Source: Poecilobothrus nobilitatus (taxonomy: Eukaryota; Arthropoda; Insecta; Diptera; Dolichopodidae). From it: a DNA stretch of 64,000 nt. The stretch lies in contig OX352773.1 of NCBI GenBank assembly GCA_947095535.1, positions 255,463,590 to 255,527,589 of the forward strand. The letters are read 5' to 3'. The position numbers and the translations under genes were made by a program. Below, piece by piece: positions 50,701 to 61,780 of the stretch. A model generated the notes under the pieces. The model did not search any database. It saw only the letters and a list, made by a program, of their open reading frames with translations, and had not been told where the DNA came from. Numbering within the stretch: position 1 is the stretch's first letter; every line of letters starts with the position of its first letter.

Positions 50701-51930
50701 TAGATATATTTTTTTAACACCAATTTATATAGTGCAAATTTTCATATAAAACATGAAATTTGTAAAATTGTTACTTTTAAATTAAGTTTTGTTTATCTTT
50801 AATTCGCAAATATCGAATTGTGTTGAAAGTTTTTTTTTTTTTTTGTAAATTTCTCTTTAAAATGATATTAAATTATTATGTTGGACAAACTTCTTGCATA
50901 TTAACTGGTTTAGGAGCAGCTGTCATAATAATAATTTGTTACAAACGTTTTAAAAGATCATTTTCTCGGTGAATTTATTTTTTTTTCGTGTTATTTCAAA
51001 TTTATTTTTTTTTTTAAATTAAATTTTTAATTTTTTTTAGATTAAAGACGGAAGACGTGGAAAAAAAACTAAAAGATGCAGAACAACGTGAAGAAGCTTT
51101 ACTTAAACGGATAACGGAAAAAGACAAAACAATTGCTAAAATGGGGTATTATTTTAATTAAAAATTTTATTTGTTTTTTATATTTAATTTTTCTTAAATA
51201 TAATCTTAATTATGTTTTCTATTTTTTTAATTTTAAGTGGTGTGATTGAAGCTTATGAAAAAGCAATTGCCGAATTAATAGCTGAAAAAGAACAAATAAC
51301 ACAAAATTATGAAAAGCAAATGGAAGAAATTAAATCAGAAAGAGATTTAAATAAACAACATTTAGAATCTCTTGAATCAACGTTTACAGATTTACATGCG
51401 TAAGTAAAAGCTTCGTTTCTATTCTGAAAATAAAATCATAAAAATATAAAAATATGACTATTAACTTTCTAAACATCTCTTAATATTTTTTTTTAATAGA
51501 AAATATGAAAGAAGTAAACAATTGTTAGCAAAGTTAAAAGCAAGTGAAGAAGAACTTCAAGCTGAAAAGAAAAGAAATTTAGAGAATTTAGGTTTGCAGG
51601 AGCAACGATATGAAAAAATGAAAAATCATGCCATGCAGCAATTAGAAATGTAAATAGTAACAATTTATAGTTTTAAAATATTATTTATATTTATTTATAC
51701 ATTATTTATTAATTTGTTTCTTTTGTTTTTGTCAAATTTTTAGTGCCAATAACAAATTAGAATATCTAACAAAAAATCATCAGCTTGAAATAACAAAATT
51801 AAAAGCATTATTAAAGAAAGAAGAAATAGCAAAATCATCTATAAATGAACAATTAATACAAAAATCAAAAGAAAATGAAGAGCTTGTAAAAATATGTGAA
51901 GAATTGATCAACGGTGGATCAACAAGTTAA
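35482..51930 (+). CDS. tacc: Transforming acidic coiled-coil (TACC) protein, long isoform
   Basis: Modelled exons: 35482-37899, 42850-43021, 43144-43233, 43319-43399, 43556-45013, 49384-49856, 49921-50015, 50082-50150, 51041-51145, 51238-51399, 51500-51649, 51744-51930. Phases all join and total 1,819 codons plus stop. TACC proteins sit at centrosomes and microtubule plus ends and recruit XMAP215/Msps through the C-terminal coiled coil. Evidence for the family: [13 protein letters not shown] (about residue 1,435) corresponds to the conserved SLYLKFDPLL motif. From about residue 1,585 to the end is a continuous coiled coil ([45 protein letters not shown]) ending [14 protein letters not shown]. 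Residues 1-806 are a single N/E/K/I-rich exon with a polyQ tract (18-30) and internal repeats; about 1,048-1,357 are seven 44-residue repeats. An in-frame TAA precedes the ATG. The 42,850 acceptor is the least certain junction. Very AT-biased codons. Confidence 0.85.
36220..37230 (+). repeat. Internal coding repeats in the large TACC exon
   Basis: The motif LETQTVV(E/K/G)ET(Q/E)I recurs at 36,412, 36,661 and 37,051. Each time it is followed by [13 protein letters not shown] and by KEIKSTF-IE-ENS. A second motif, VNNIEFI(G/C)LNEKNE, occurs at about 36,318 and 36,924 in copies 1 and 3. Copies 1 and 3 therefore form a longer duplicated block (offset 639 bp), with copy 2 a shorter unit (offset 249 bp). 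All offsets are multiples of three, keeping the frame open. Confidence 0.85.
38530..40170. repeat. Central tandem array, about 11 units of 147-150 bp
   Basis: Each unit carries GGTTTTGGAGATAATCTC, TTTGCTCTGGGGCTCGTTCG, GAAGCTTCCAAA, CCCATGGACCAAATCCTCT and ACACCATT..AAATTTAAAGG. Box starts fall near 38,579, 38,727, 38,883, 39,030, 39,178, 39,353, 39,507, 39,656, 39,802, 39,945 and 40,093. Unit lengths near multiples of three leave spurious open frames on both strands. The array ends in an 18-bp perfect palindrome (40,093-40,135). Confidence 0.88.
40277..40310. repeat. (ACGG)n microsatellite of the DINE-like element
   Basis: About eight tandem ACGG units immediately before ACATCGCTAAATCG. The second copy of the element (62,700-62,735) has only about two units, so the array length differs between insertions. 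Confidence 0.9.
40990..42600. other. AT-rich TACC intron remainder
   Basis: Mostly A/T tracts. At 41,700-42,080 composition is slightly less homopolymeric and ends GGCATTAATAACAATAATAA followed by a (TATC)n run, which resembles a LINE 3' tail, but no reverse-transcriptase coding is visible. Confidence 0.4.
42082..42114. repeat. (TATC)n microsatellite
   Basis: Eight uninterrupted TATC units directly after AATAATAAAGTAAAT. It may be the simple-repeat tail of a dead non-LTR element. Confidence 0.85.
43939..44867 (+). repeat. Seven in-frame 44-residue repeats in TACC
   Basis: About 132-bp units with consensus [18 protein letters not shown] then [18 protein letters not shown]. Each begins near a (T/S)(Q/K)xNET box and ends ELND. 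Units 1-2 and 6-7 are best preserved; units 4 and 5 are diverged ([22 protein letters not shown]). The units are acidic and Thr/Ser-rich, fitting the acidic middle region of TACC proteins. Confidence 0.88.
45833..45890. repeat. Tandem 29-bp duplication, each unit with CACGTG
   Basis: Unit 1 is GTGCACGTGTTTTTTAAGAC then TATCTTTGA; unit 2 is GTGCACGTGTTTATTAAGAT then TATCTTTGC. Each contains the palindromic E-box CACGTG. It lies in a TACC intron. A regulatory role is only a possibility. Confidence 0.7.
46780..46870. repeat. Dispersed repeat, copy 2
   Basis: GAACTTTTAATTCTATTTTG, GTACAATA and CATGGTTATTTACCTTTTT match 31,795-31,925 in the same orientation. Both lie in presumed TACC introns. Confidence 0.55.
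50862..50968 (+). CDS. tacc: Predicted alternative TACC first exon encoding a membrane anchor
   Basis: ATG at 50,862 (context TTTAAAATGA) opens 35 codons plus two bases, ending TCTCG|GTGAAT. Phase 2 is exactly what the next TACC exon (51,041) requires; joining gives ...[16 protein letters not shown]. The peptide is [15 protein letters not shown] followed by [17 protein letters not shown]: one membrane segment (about residues 7-27) with basic residues immediately after, typical of a signal anchor leaving the C-terminus in the cytosol (ER or mitochondrial outer membrane). The short protein would be 236 aa and consist of the anchor plus most of the TACC coiled coil. The exon is clearly less AT-homopolymeric than its intron surroundings. 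An alternative is a chance open stretch; no promoter is visible. Confidence 0.6.
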
Positions 51931-52245
51931 AAATCATCGTCATATATTTAATTTCATTTTAATTTAAAATTAATATTAAAAAACAAAACTTTATTTGTGA
52001 ACAAAATACATCATATTTGTTTCTGTTTTTCTCTTTAATATAATATAGTTTTTACAGTTATATTAAAATTTCCATAAAAAAGCGAAGAAAACAATTCATT
52101 AAAAAAAAAAAAAAAAAAACTTATTTTTGTTATTAAACTCCATAAAAAATTATTATAAGAAAAAGAAAACAAAAAAAAAAAAGTAAAAGTAATATACTAA
52201 ATGATATTTTTGAAGCCTTTTAACCGGCTTAAATAATCTGTATAA

Positions 52246-52251
52246 AATAAA
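52246..52251 (+). terminator. Candidate TACC polyadenylation signal
   Basis: AATAAA about 315 bases after the TACC stop. The 3' region is A-rich and other hexamers exist, so the choice is tentative. Confidence 0.3.
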
Positions 52252-52259
52252 AATTTTGA

Positions 52260-53010
52260 ATAGGGAATAATATAAAAAATAAAAACTTACTTATTTAATA
52301 TTAAAACTAAAAAAAAAAACAATACAAAAACTTATCTATACTAAAATGCCTTTTTTTTTTTATTTGTTTTGAAGATTTTATTTATATATTTAAAAAAAAA
52401 ACTAAAAAAAAAGTATAGTCCTGCCTTTTAACACAATTTTATTTTTGTTATAATAATTTTTTTTAATATTTTAATTTAAGTTTAAGAATTTACAAATTTA
52501 AAAACTTTTTTTATTTAAAAAAGCATTAATGCTTTAAAAAGCAAAAATTATTTTTAGTTCATTCATTTACACAATTTATGTATTATTTACTTGTGTTATC
52601 CAATTAAAAATACAAAAAAATAATATAGAATAAATAAAAATTTATTCAATTACACATTTAAATAAAAAAAAAATAAAAAAAACAAATAAGTAAACAATTT
52701 AGATTAAAATGAAATAACGAATTAAAACTTACAAAGTTTTTAATAGAAAGGAAAGAATAATAGAGAAAATTTGAATGACAAGGCGTTTATATACAAAACG
52801 TTTTATTTTAATTTTTTAAATAAAAAAACTGAATATAAATTTGGGTTGGACATATTCAAATTCCATTTAAGTAAAAAAGTTTAGTACTGTATGCTTCTTC
52901 GGCTATATACTCTGGTTATATAAATAATAAAATTAAAAAGTAAAATTAAATTATATTTATATAAAAAAAAAAAAAAAAATAATTAACTTAAATAAGAATT
53001 CTTTTATTTT
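52260..53010. other. Convergent intergenic spacer between TACC and RAD1
   Basis: TACC (+) and RAD1 (-) converge here. Only AT-rich sequence is seen, presumably including both 3' UTRs. Confidence 0.5.
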
Positions 53011-53012
53011 CA

Positions 53013-53018
53013 CCACAA
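53013..53018 (-). terminator. Candidate RAD1 polyadenylation signal
   Basis: TTTATT on the plus strand (AATAAA on the minus), about 97 bases past the RAD1 stop. Confidence 0.35.
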
Positions 53019-53114
53019 ATTCTAAAAACATAATTTTATAGAATCTTAGAAAATTGGAAAAAATATTTTGACTTTAGAAATAACTTAACACATTTAACAT
53101 TTTTAATTATAAAT

Positions 53115-54003
53115 TTAATCTTCAATATCTGCTAATGGTGGTATGAAAAATTGTATATAAATTTGTGCACTTTCATCTTGTTGTATCATAAATTGCATTT
53201 CTAACATACCACTTTCATCAGATTTTAATGCAACCTGACCGGATGCTAATAAAGATTTCATAAATGTTTTTATATGAGAATATTTATAAAAATTTGTTGA
53301 AGTTTTTTTACAAGAAAATTGTAAAATTATATCACTATTACGTGCAATTTCAAAACTTGATTCTGATTGTATAACACCAAATGTTTCAATTTTAAAATGT
53401 GGTTCTTGATCTGATATTGAAATTTTTAATTTTTCCGCACTTTTATCAATATCATTTAAAAATGTAGCAAAATCTGGCCCTCTTAATAAAATGCAATTAT
53501 ATGTGGGACTTTCATCATCTAATGAATAAGCTATTGGTTCTTCATAAGTTTTAGTTTTAATTGAACATTCTGTTAGCCAATCTTCATCACCATGATGTTC
53601 TAAAACTAAGATCATTGGTGTCGAATTACCTTTGTAAATCATTTTCATACTACAATCAACTGTTGAAAAAATACTAAGACATTCAGTAATAACATTTAAA
53701 TTAATTTTTAAACGAATTGTATCATTGGCTGGGAGGGTATATTGTGAAAAACATTCTTTTGTTATGTAAACATTAGCTTGAATTAAATTTGAATTTTCAA
53801 CAATAACACGTAATCCTTCTTTTGTAAATTGAAAAATTGCATCCTAAAATTACAAAAATATTAGTAATTTATAATTTAGAAATTTTATTTTTTTGTAATT
53901 TTACCTCTTCAAAATTGACAGCTTTTAATGAAGTGAAAAGACTTTTAATATTATCCAATTTTCCAACAAATTGTAACTGAGAAATTTGAGATTGTGTTAA
54001 CAT
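53115..54003 (-). CDS. Rad1: RAD1 checkpoint clamp subunit (9-1-1 complex)
   Basis: Two minus-strand exons, 54003-53905 and 53843-53115, with a 61-bp phase-0 intron (GAG|GTAAAA ... TTTTAG|GAT), giving 275 aa (human RAD1 is 282). RAD1 joins RAD9 and HUS1 in the PCNA-like ring loaded at damaged DNA to activate ATR signalling in the nucleus. Matching features: the N-terminus MLTQSQ then FVGKLDNIKSLFTSLKAVNF (human has the same LDN..L...LKA pattern), GLRVIVENSNLIQANVYI, INLNVITECLSIF, and the C-terminal half with PHFKIETFG and MLEMQFMIQQDESAQIYIQF. An upstream in-frame ATG exists, but the shorter start fits the family better. ZSWIM7 lies 66 bp upstream on the same strand. Confidence 0.92.
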
Positions 54004-54024
54004 TTTTAAATTGTTTAATAGGCC

Positions 54025-54030
54025 TTTATT
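54025..54030 (-). terminator. Possible ZSWIM7 polyadenylation hexamer inside the 66-bp spacer
   Basis: AATAAA on the minus strand, 40 bases after the ZSWIM7 stop and 21 bases before the RAD1 ATG. If used, the upstream mRNA would end inside RAD1; if skipped, a dicistronic mRNA results. Confidence 0.3.
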
Positions 54031-54069
54031 ATATAAACTTTTAGAATATTGCATTAACAAATTTTTAAG

Positions 54070-54626
54070 TTAATAATTTTTTGTTTGCAGCAACATAAAA
54101 TTAAATTGCTCTTTGTTTAAAACATTTATTTTATATTTTTGAAGAATTTTGGCTAATTTTAGAGCTAGAACGTGTTTACAAGTAAAATTACTTCTATTTT
54201 CTGCAAGTACTTGATATTCAAATGCTGGACATGGACAAAAATTTATATCAGGAAATAATAAATACGTTAAGTTTTTTTGACTACTTTGAATTTCACAAAG
54301 TTCTGCTGGTTGAGATGATTTTAAAAAATTTTGTAATTGATATATAATTATTGATCTTGAATCGAGTATATTAAAAGCACTTTCTATTAGCACATCTCCA
54401 AAAACTGAAGTTAATTCTAATACACTTTGTGAGCTAAAAACTTTTATAATAATTAGTACACATTTTAATAAATATTTGTATATTTTTAATAAATATATTA
54501 AATTAAATTATACATACACACTACTGGCTCAGTTGAATTAGATTTTAATAATTCAAAATCTTTAGTTAGTTTTGAAAAATATTTGTCAATTATATGTTGA
54601 TAATTCAACGAGGAAGTTGTACACAT
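54070..54626 (-). CDS. ZSWIM7: ZSWIM7/SWS1-like SWIM-domain protein
   Basis: Two minus-strand exons, 54626-54520 and 54433-54070, joined in phase 2 (CCAGTAGT|GTGTAT ... TTTTTAG|CTCACA), giving 156 aa (human ZSWIM7 is 140). ZSWIM7/SWS1 partners with a RAD51 paralogue (SWSAP1 in mammals) to support RAD51 filaments in homologous recombination, notably meiosis. The zinc-binding SWIM signature is visible as CPCPAFEYQVLAENRSNFTC then KH, i.e. C102, C104, C121 and H123 (CxC..CxH), followed by VLALKLAKIL as in the human CKHLLAVYL segment. The N-terminal half is helical and weakly conserved, with SVLELTSVFGD and RSIIIYQLQNF. It lies directly upstream of RAD1 and divergent from UBE2G1. Confidence 0.88.
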
Positions 54627-55725
54627 TTGATAAAATTTAACTGTGTTGTTTTCAAAAGTAAAATACAATTATAAATATTATAATATTGCCGGCACGTTAT
54701 TTTTGTTTGTTTACATTTAATACTTCATATTTTATGTTTCAAATTTGACATTTAAAATTTTATACTGGCAACATGTTTAGTTTCGAGTCTCGAATTTTTT
54801 AATTGCATTAATAGAGCAGCGCTTAGAAGATAACCAGTTTGTAAAATATAGTTTACAATTTACTTATTTGGATTTAAAAAAAAAAAATATTTAGAAAATA
54901 CATGATTTTCCGAAATTACCAAAATTCGAATTGAAAATAGTTTTCACTTTGGTAATGTTGTAAAAAATAATGTAATATTTTGCAATTTTAAAACCACAGT
55001 TGCCTAAAAAATTCGTTCGTCGATTATTCAAGTTTTGCATTTTCAACAAAAAAGCTAGTGAATTTTTAAAACAAAATTTCAAAATTAAATCAATTTAATA
55101 TCGTTAAATTAATGTAACTTAAATGTCTTGAATGATTCGGTAACTATATGTTTCAGTATTTCTGTTTGTTTTTAAATAATTTTAAACGTAAATTAAAAAA
55201 AAAAAAATTTATATCAAAAAATAAAAAACGAAGAAAACTTTGAAGGAATAAACAAATCAAAAAAATTCTTTCATTTTTTTTAGAAATATCTTTAAAAATA
55301 ATTAAAATTTTTAGTTTGTTTTTTAAAATTATATAAAAAGCGAAATTTTTTAATTTTGGCAATTTATTAATTTTTTTTTTGAAGAAGACGAGAAATAACG
55401 AAAAATAAAGATAAAGAAGCTGCCATTTATGCCATTGTTAATATTGTCATTCATGGATCGTTAAAAATAATAATTTTTTTTTTTACCGAAGAAAATTTTG
55501 GTGTGACATAGTGTTGTTGTCTTTTTTTAACATATACTGAAAAGTTTAATTTAGCTGCATCATTTTTACACGCAGTATTTTGATATAGAATTTGTTAAGG
55601 GGGTTTTGCCAGTTTTTCTATCCATCATAAAAAAACGTTGTTTGATAGTTTCTCCATAAATTTAAGATATTTTTTAACTGCGAATTTTTCATTTCTAGTT
55701 TTTTATTCAATTAAGTTTTTATTTA
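54627..55725. promoter_or_regulatory. Divergent promoter region between ZSWIM7 and UBE2G1
   Basis: A 1.1-kb interval separating the start codons of two divergent genes, so it should hold both promoters and 5' UTRs. No TATA box or motif can be asserted. Short open stretches on the minus strand here are low-complexity and not called. Confidence 0.5.
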
Positions 55726-58010
55726 ATGGCTGAACCACAATCATCACTTTTATTGAAAAAACAATTAGCTGGTAAGTAATTATAATTTAAATATGGATTA
55801 CTTTTTGTTAAAAATAGAAACAAAGACGTCTCGTTTTAATCGTCGGTAAAAAGCTAGTACAAAATTTCATCGTATCTTAAATGTGTGGAAAACGAATGAT
55901 GAAAATGAAAAAAAAAAAAAAAAATTATAAGAAAAATGGGGTGCCGCAGTGCGTCCGACATTACAGTTTATTTTTATGTGTAAATTATTTAATTTTTAAT
56001 TGGATTTATTTATTTAATTGCTCATATATGATTCAATCTACAATAAAATGAATTAATTTTAAAATTACTTGGAATTTTCGTTTAAAATGGTTAATTTTAT
56101 TGAAAATCGATAAAACACTTCAGCTTGTAGTAAAATTGCTATTAAGTTAACGGGCAGATTTTTTTAATTAAATTCAATATCATTCGTCTTTAATGTTAAA
56201 GCTAAATAAATATAATACAAATTTTATAAAACTTTAATTTATGACCTTAAAAATATTTTAATGACAAAGCAGCCTTGAATATTATTTAATAAATTAATAT
56301 AATTTTTATAATTTTCTTTGTTTAATATTATTTAAAATATATATTTTTTTTTTTTGTAGAATTAAACAAAAACCCAGTTGAAGGATTTTCGGCTGGTTTA
56401 ATTGATGAGAATGATATTTTCCGTTGGGAAGTTTTAATTATTGGCCCTCCAGACACCTTATAGTAAGTATTTTAGTTTAATTTTATATTTTTAACTCGTG
56501 TTGGATAAAATAAAAAAAAAAAAATTGTGTAGACATGTTGAGTTTAACCTCACTTTTTGTGTCAGTATATTTTTTCTCACTTCTATTTTTTTTCTTCTGA
56601 ATTTTCTCGAAGTGATAAGAAAGTGTTTGTGATTCATAAGAAAATATTTTTATACTACATATGTATATATACCTATATAAATAAAATTAAAAAAAAAAAA
56701 ACATTGTAGTTAGAAATATATATTTTCTTTGGATTAAATGGTTAGTTGGATCTTCCTACGTAAATTATTTTCTCAATTTATTATTATAAAAAACAATGTT
56801 TCGATAAAACATTAAATAATTGTTGACTATTACAATAAATTTATGCTTCAAAAAAAAAATATATAAACCGAAAAATATCCTTAACATCAGCGAATGATTT
56901 ACTTTTGCATAATGTTGTGTTAAAATAATTATTGACTAATTTCAAAGAATTGCGTCAATTTTAATGTTTAAAATAAATCAGAATATATTATGAACTTACC
57001 TCAAAATACATGGTTAATTTTTAAAACAAAATACAAAATAATTTATATGGTATTGTGATGTTAAAATGTTCCTTAAGTTTTGAATAAAAATCTTGCTTAA
57101 TTTTTTATTAAATCTATCCAATTCAAATTTTGGAAAATATTATTTTTATTTAATAAAAAAAATGCATGTAGATGTATTAGTTGTATATCATAGTTGTTCT
57201 ATACAGACTATTCTTATTATTAGATTTCTTTTTCTATTACTCGTTTTTTTTTTTTGTGTTAGTGTCAATGTCCGGTGTTGGTTAGTTTTTTTATTCTTAA
57301 ATTCATTTTCTCTCAATAATAACACATTAGTAGTACCTACTATTAGTTAATTTTAGAAAATATGTAATTATTAACCAAAAATTGAAAAATAGTAGAAGAT
57401 ATAATGCGAATGTTATAAAGGTCAATCACAATTTTAAGTAAAATTAAAAGAGAATTTGTAGAATAGATAATGAGTGTACTATTTTACATTTATAGTTTAA
57501 AGGTAGTTAAACTTTGTTGAGAATTTTATTTAAATGATTACTTTTGAAGCTATCAAAAAATATTCCTTATAAGGGATATTTAATCTAATATTTTAAAAAT
57601 TTACCAATTATAACTAATTAATAACTAATTATTGTTTTAATTTTTTCAATTGCAGTGAAGGCGGTTTTTTTAAAGCACACTTACATTTCCCAAAAGAATA
57701 TCCATTGAGACCGCCACGTATGAAATTTGTCACAGAAATATGGCATCCAAATATTGAAAAAAATGGTGATGTGTGTATTAGTATTCTTCATGAACCTGGT
57801 GATGATAAATGGGGCTATGAAAAAGCTTCAGAACGTTGGTTACCAGTACATACAGTTGAAACAATTTTAATATCGGTGATATCAATGTTAGCTGATCCAA
57901 ATGATGAATCACCAGCAAATGTAGATGCAGCTAAAGAGTGGAGAGAAGCTTATCCAGAGTTTAAAAGGAAAGTGGCACGTTGTGTTCGAAAAAGTCAGGA
58001 AGAATGTTAA
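55726..58010 (+). CDS. UBE2G1: Ubiquitin-conjugating enzyme E2 G1
   Basis: Three exons: 55726-55771, 56360-56462, 57656-58010, all GT..AG with matching phase, giving 167 aa (human UBE2G1 is 170). An E2 that builds Lys48-linked ubiquitin chains with cullin-type and other E3 ligases in cytosol and nucleus. The UBC fold is complete: LLLKKQLAELNKNPVEGFSA at the start, IIGPPDTLYEGG, FPKEYPLRPP, the HPN motif (80-82), catalytic Cys90 in NGDVCISILHEPG, then the acidic loop GDDKWGYEKASERW that marks the G1/G2/CDC34 class, and the tail EWREAYPEFKRKVARCVRKS. Identity to the vertebrate protein is visibly very high, so it is under strong constraint. Codon bias follows the AT-rich genome. Confidence 0.97.
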
Positions 58011-58114
58011 TAGGATTCTATCTAATAATTATTAATAATTAAATATTAAAATATTTTCTTTTGTAATATTATAAAAAAAATCAGCAGGAAATTTATTATT
58101 AATACGCAAGATAA

Positions 58115-58120
58115 AATAAA
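58115..58120 (+). terminator. Candidate UBE2G1 polyadenylation signal
   Basis: AATAAA about 105 bases after the stop codon. Several further hexamers lie downstream, so a longer 3' UTR is possible. Confidence 0.35.
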
Positions 58121-58129
58121 CAGAAATTT

Positions 58130-61100
58130 TAAAAAAAAGTAAAAAAAAAAAACAAAATTGTATCTATATATTTAAACAAAACAAAATAACAAAAAAACAC
58201 ATTATAATCAGCTGGAAAAAAGAATTAAGTAATAAACAATAAAATAGAATGAACATTTATTTCGTAAAGAAAATAATAAAAAAAACACTGAAAGAACTAG
58301 AAAACTTAACAAAAACAATATTTAAATGAGGAAAGAATTTTATGAGAATAATCTTAAAACGTTAATTTTTTCTTAAATTATCCTTTAGTAATTGCAGATT
58401 TTTCTTAAATATATTTTAGTTCATCAAAATAAACTTCAATTGTGCATATTACAAAAAATTTGAAATTATATAAAAAAAAAAAAATATTTTCTAATATCAC
58501 AATTAGTGACAGAAAAACGCTGTGTTGTGTGTTTAGGATTTTAAAAGTATATATTTTTTTTATACTGTGAAACATATATGAAAACATATTTTGCTAATGC
58601 AGGTTAAGCTGTTTGTTAAAACAATTGAAACAATATTTAAACTTGAATTTTAGTACGACTTTTGTTTAAAAAAAAAAAATGTTTTAAATAACTTTTGTTT
58701 CAAATTATTTTGAAGCTTTTAATAAATATTTTTTTTTTTTAAATATTTAAAAAGTTCGTTCGTATGTACTTCATATCGCAATTGAAAAGTATTTCAATAT
58801 TTCTTTTAAAAACTTATATTATTAAAATTAAAAAAAAAAATGTTTTTTTCGTTCTTTCTGCCCGTATGTAAAATGGTTGCTTGAATAAAGAGAGATATAA
58901 GTCTTAACATATAAATACTCTTGAATTAAGATTGAAAAGTTTAAATTTTGATGTCGTTTTGATTTTAAAAAATTAAAATTTAATTAGATTTTGTTTTTAT
59001 TTTCTTTTACAAAAATTAGAAAACAAAAAAAAAAAAAAAACAGGTTGTTGGCCTTTTTAGTCCAGTAGCATTTATAAAATAAAAAGTTGTATTAAATTAT
59101 TCTCGAAATTATAAAAGGCAAACGTACATCATATTCCAATATCAAAATCTCATTTTAAAGTTAAGTTTTTAAAATGATTTTTTTTTTTTACTAAGGGTTT
59201 TTTTTTTTTAATCCTTTGATCATTTTGTGAAACTAACAAAAGTTTCTGTTATTAAAACTGTAGAAAAAAAAAAACAAAGTTTAATAAAAATAAATAAGTC
59301 TATTTCACATAAGGAGTGTTTTTTCAAAACTGTATTATAAAAAAAACTTAATTTTACAATTTTTAATTTTACAAAAGAGGGTTATTGTTTTTAATTAAAA
59401 AAATTAATTGATTAATTAAAGCTTTAAATAATTTTCTTTTAATAATTTATATCTCAATTAAAAAAAAAAAACACAATTTTTATTTTTATGTATTACAAAC
59501 TATAATTTATTAACTTTTTATACATACATAAAACAAAAACATTTTTCTGGAAAATTTGGTTTTGTGTTTTGCAGTTAGGAAATGGAAATACGCTCCTTAT
59601 ATATTAAAATAAAAATGTGAATTTCTTAAGCTAAACGTTGAATATATATTTAGCATAAGTTATTCAATTGTTTTTTGTTTTATGAAAATATTCGGAAAAA
59701 TTTAATTAAATAATAAAATATTAAAAAAAATTATTTCTTTTTTTTTTTTTTTATATAATCCAACTTTGAGTAAAGACTTCCAAAATAAAAATTAAAAGAT
59801 ATAAATAAAATATAATAAAATGACATCATATATTATTCAACAAAAAAAATAAAAACACAAAAATTAAAATAATAAAAAAAATATATAAAAAAAAAAAACT
59901 CCACAGACTTTGAAGTAAAAGCCGAACTAAGAAGTAAAAGAACTAAAAGATAATTAATTTAATAGAAAATAGAACTTTTGTACATTTACTACTTAAGAAT
60001 AATAATGGTAAAACAAGTTATAATTTAAAATCAAATTAATAAAAAAAAAAAAAAATTACAGAAAAAAAAAAATATTTAAAACATTTTCTACCTTTTTTTT
60101 CCTTTTTCCAGTTAAATTTTTCTTAAAAAAAAAAATAATTATCCAAAATCTCTGTTATTTGAAAAATGTAATCCTCGATTTTTATTAAAGGCATTTATTG
60201 ATAGAATGTAAATTCAAATCAATTTTTTTTTTATAATCTTGGAAATAAATTTCTTCTAAATTTCCTATTTTAATGAAAGAAAATTACAAATTGTCTCAGT
60301 TTCTGTTCAGATTTTTAGATTTTTATAGAATGTGAGGTACAATAATTTTCTAAAATTTTTAAAAGAAAATTTTGAAAATTAAATAGAAAAAAAAAAACAA
60401 CAAGAAAAACATCTAACAATAAATGTAGAGAAAATAATGAGTTCATTATAAATTAAAAAAATTTCTTAACCGTTTCTAACCTTGTTTTTTTTTTTTTTTT
60501 TTTTAATGGTAAATCAGTGATTTTAATAATAGTTTTTATCATTAGATAAAAATTATATTTATATTTATATTCAACATTTTTTTTTATGTCATATTACAAA
60601 ATTGAATTTATTGTATAAATGCATTCAATGAAACAATCACATAATAAAAATGATATTTCAGTTAAACTTGGTTTCCATATGTAAGAATTCCCCGTGATTG
60701 TGGCACAATTTTTCATTTTTCTATACAAAAAATTTATAATTATTACAGAATTATTGCAATTAACAAAATATCTAATAATGTAACATTTCTTTATATAATT
60801 CGGAGTTTTTTTTTTCTCCCACTCCCAGCCGCATTCTACAATAAAAGCCTAAAAAAAAAAAATGAAAAAAAAAAAAAACAGAATAAAAGATTATAGTTAA
60901 GCAAAATATTACAATTTCTTTTTAAATAAGTTTTTTATGTAAGTAATTATTTATAATTAAAAATTTTAAAATTCTCTCTTCAATAAACAAAAAAATTTCA
61001 ATAATTAAGAAAATGAAAACAACAACAATATATTTAAATATTTATATTATTAAATTTATATACATATATGTATTATGTATATTTATATTAAATTATTTTC

Positions 61101-61770
61101 TCAAAAAAAAAAAAACTAAAAAAAATAAAGGACGAATTAAGACAAAAAAAAAAAAAAAAAAAACAAAACATTAAAAAAAATTATAAAAATTTCATTGTAA
61201 TGTTTTTAATTATTTAAATTTTTTCCCCTTTTTTTTTTTTGACATTTTCATATTATATTGAAAATAAATTATAAGTAAAAAAAAAAAAAAAAAATTTAAT
61301 TAAAAACAAAAAAAAAACAATTATTTTAAATATTCAAAAAACAAAAAAAAAAAAATTCAAAAAAAAAAAAATTCTCCTTTAAAAAAAATTTCCTGATCTA
61401 AAAATTATTAAAAAAAAAAAAAAATTATACATAAATTATATTATCTTTTTAAATAAATAATAAAAATAATTATAATTAAATTTTATAAATTATAATTTAT
61501 ATATATATATATTTTTTTTAATTTAATTATTATTATTTTTTTTATTTTGATTTTCATATAAATTTTTATTTCCGTGTATGTGCATTTTTTTTTTTTTTTT
61601 TTATTTTAATTGAAAATAAAATTGCTTTAAAAAAAAAAAAAAACAAAAAAACTCAAATAAAAAAAAATTTTTTTTAATTCATTAATTCTTTAAAAATGTG
61701 TGAATATGATGTTTCAAATTGAAAAGAATGCAAAAAGAAATCACTTATTTACTTTTTTTTTTAATACATA
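58130..61770. other. Gene-free, extremely A/T-tract-rich spacer
   Basis: Dense poly-A and poly-T runs with no coding pattern, RNA gene or terminal repeats. Part may be UBE2G1 3' UTR. Confidence 0.5.
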
Positions 61771-61780
61771 TAATAAAAAT

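Noticed and set aside
54004..54060. Upstream ATG as RAD1 start (19 extra residues)
   Set aside because: Family alignment places the start at MLTQSQ. The upstream codons have no counterpart in other RAD1 proteins and lie in the spacer after ZSWIM7.
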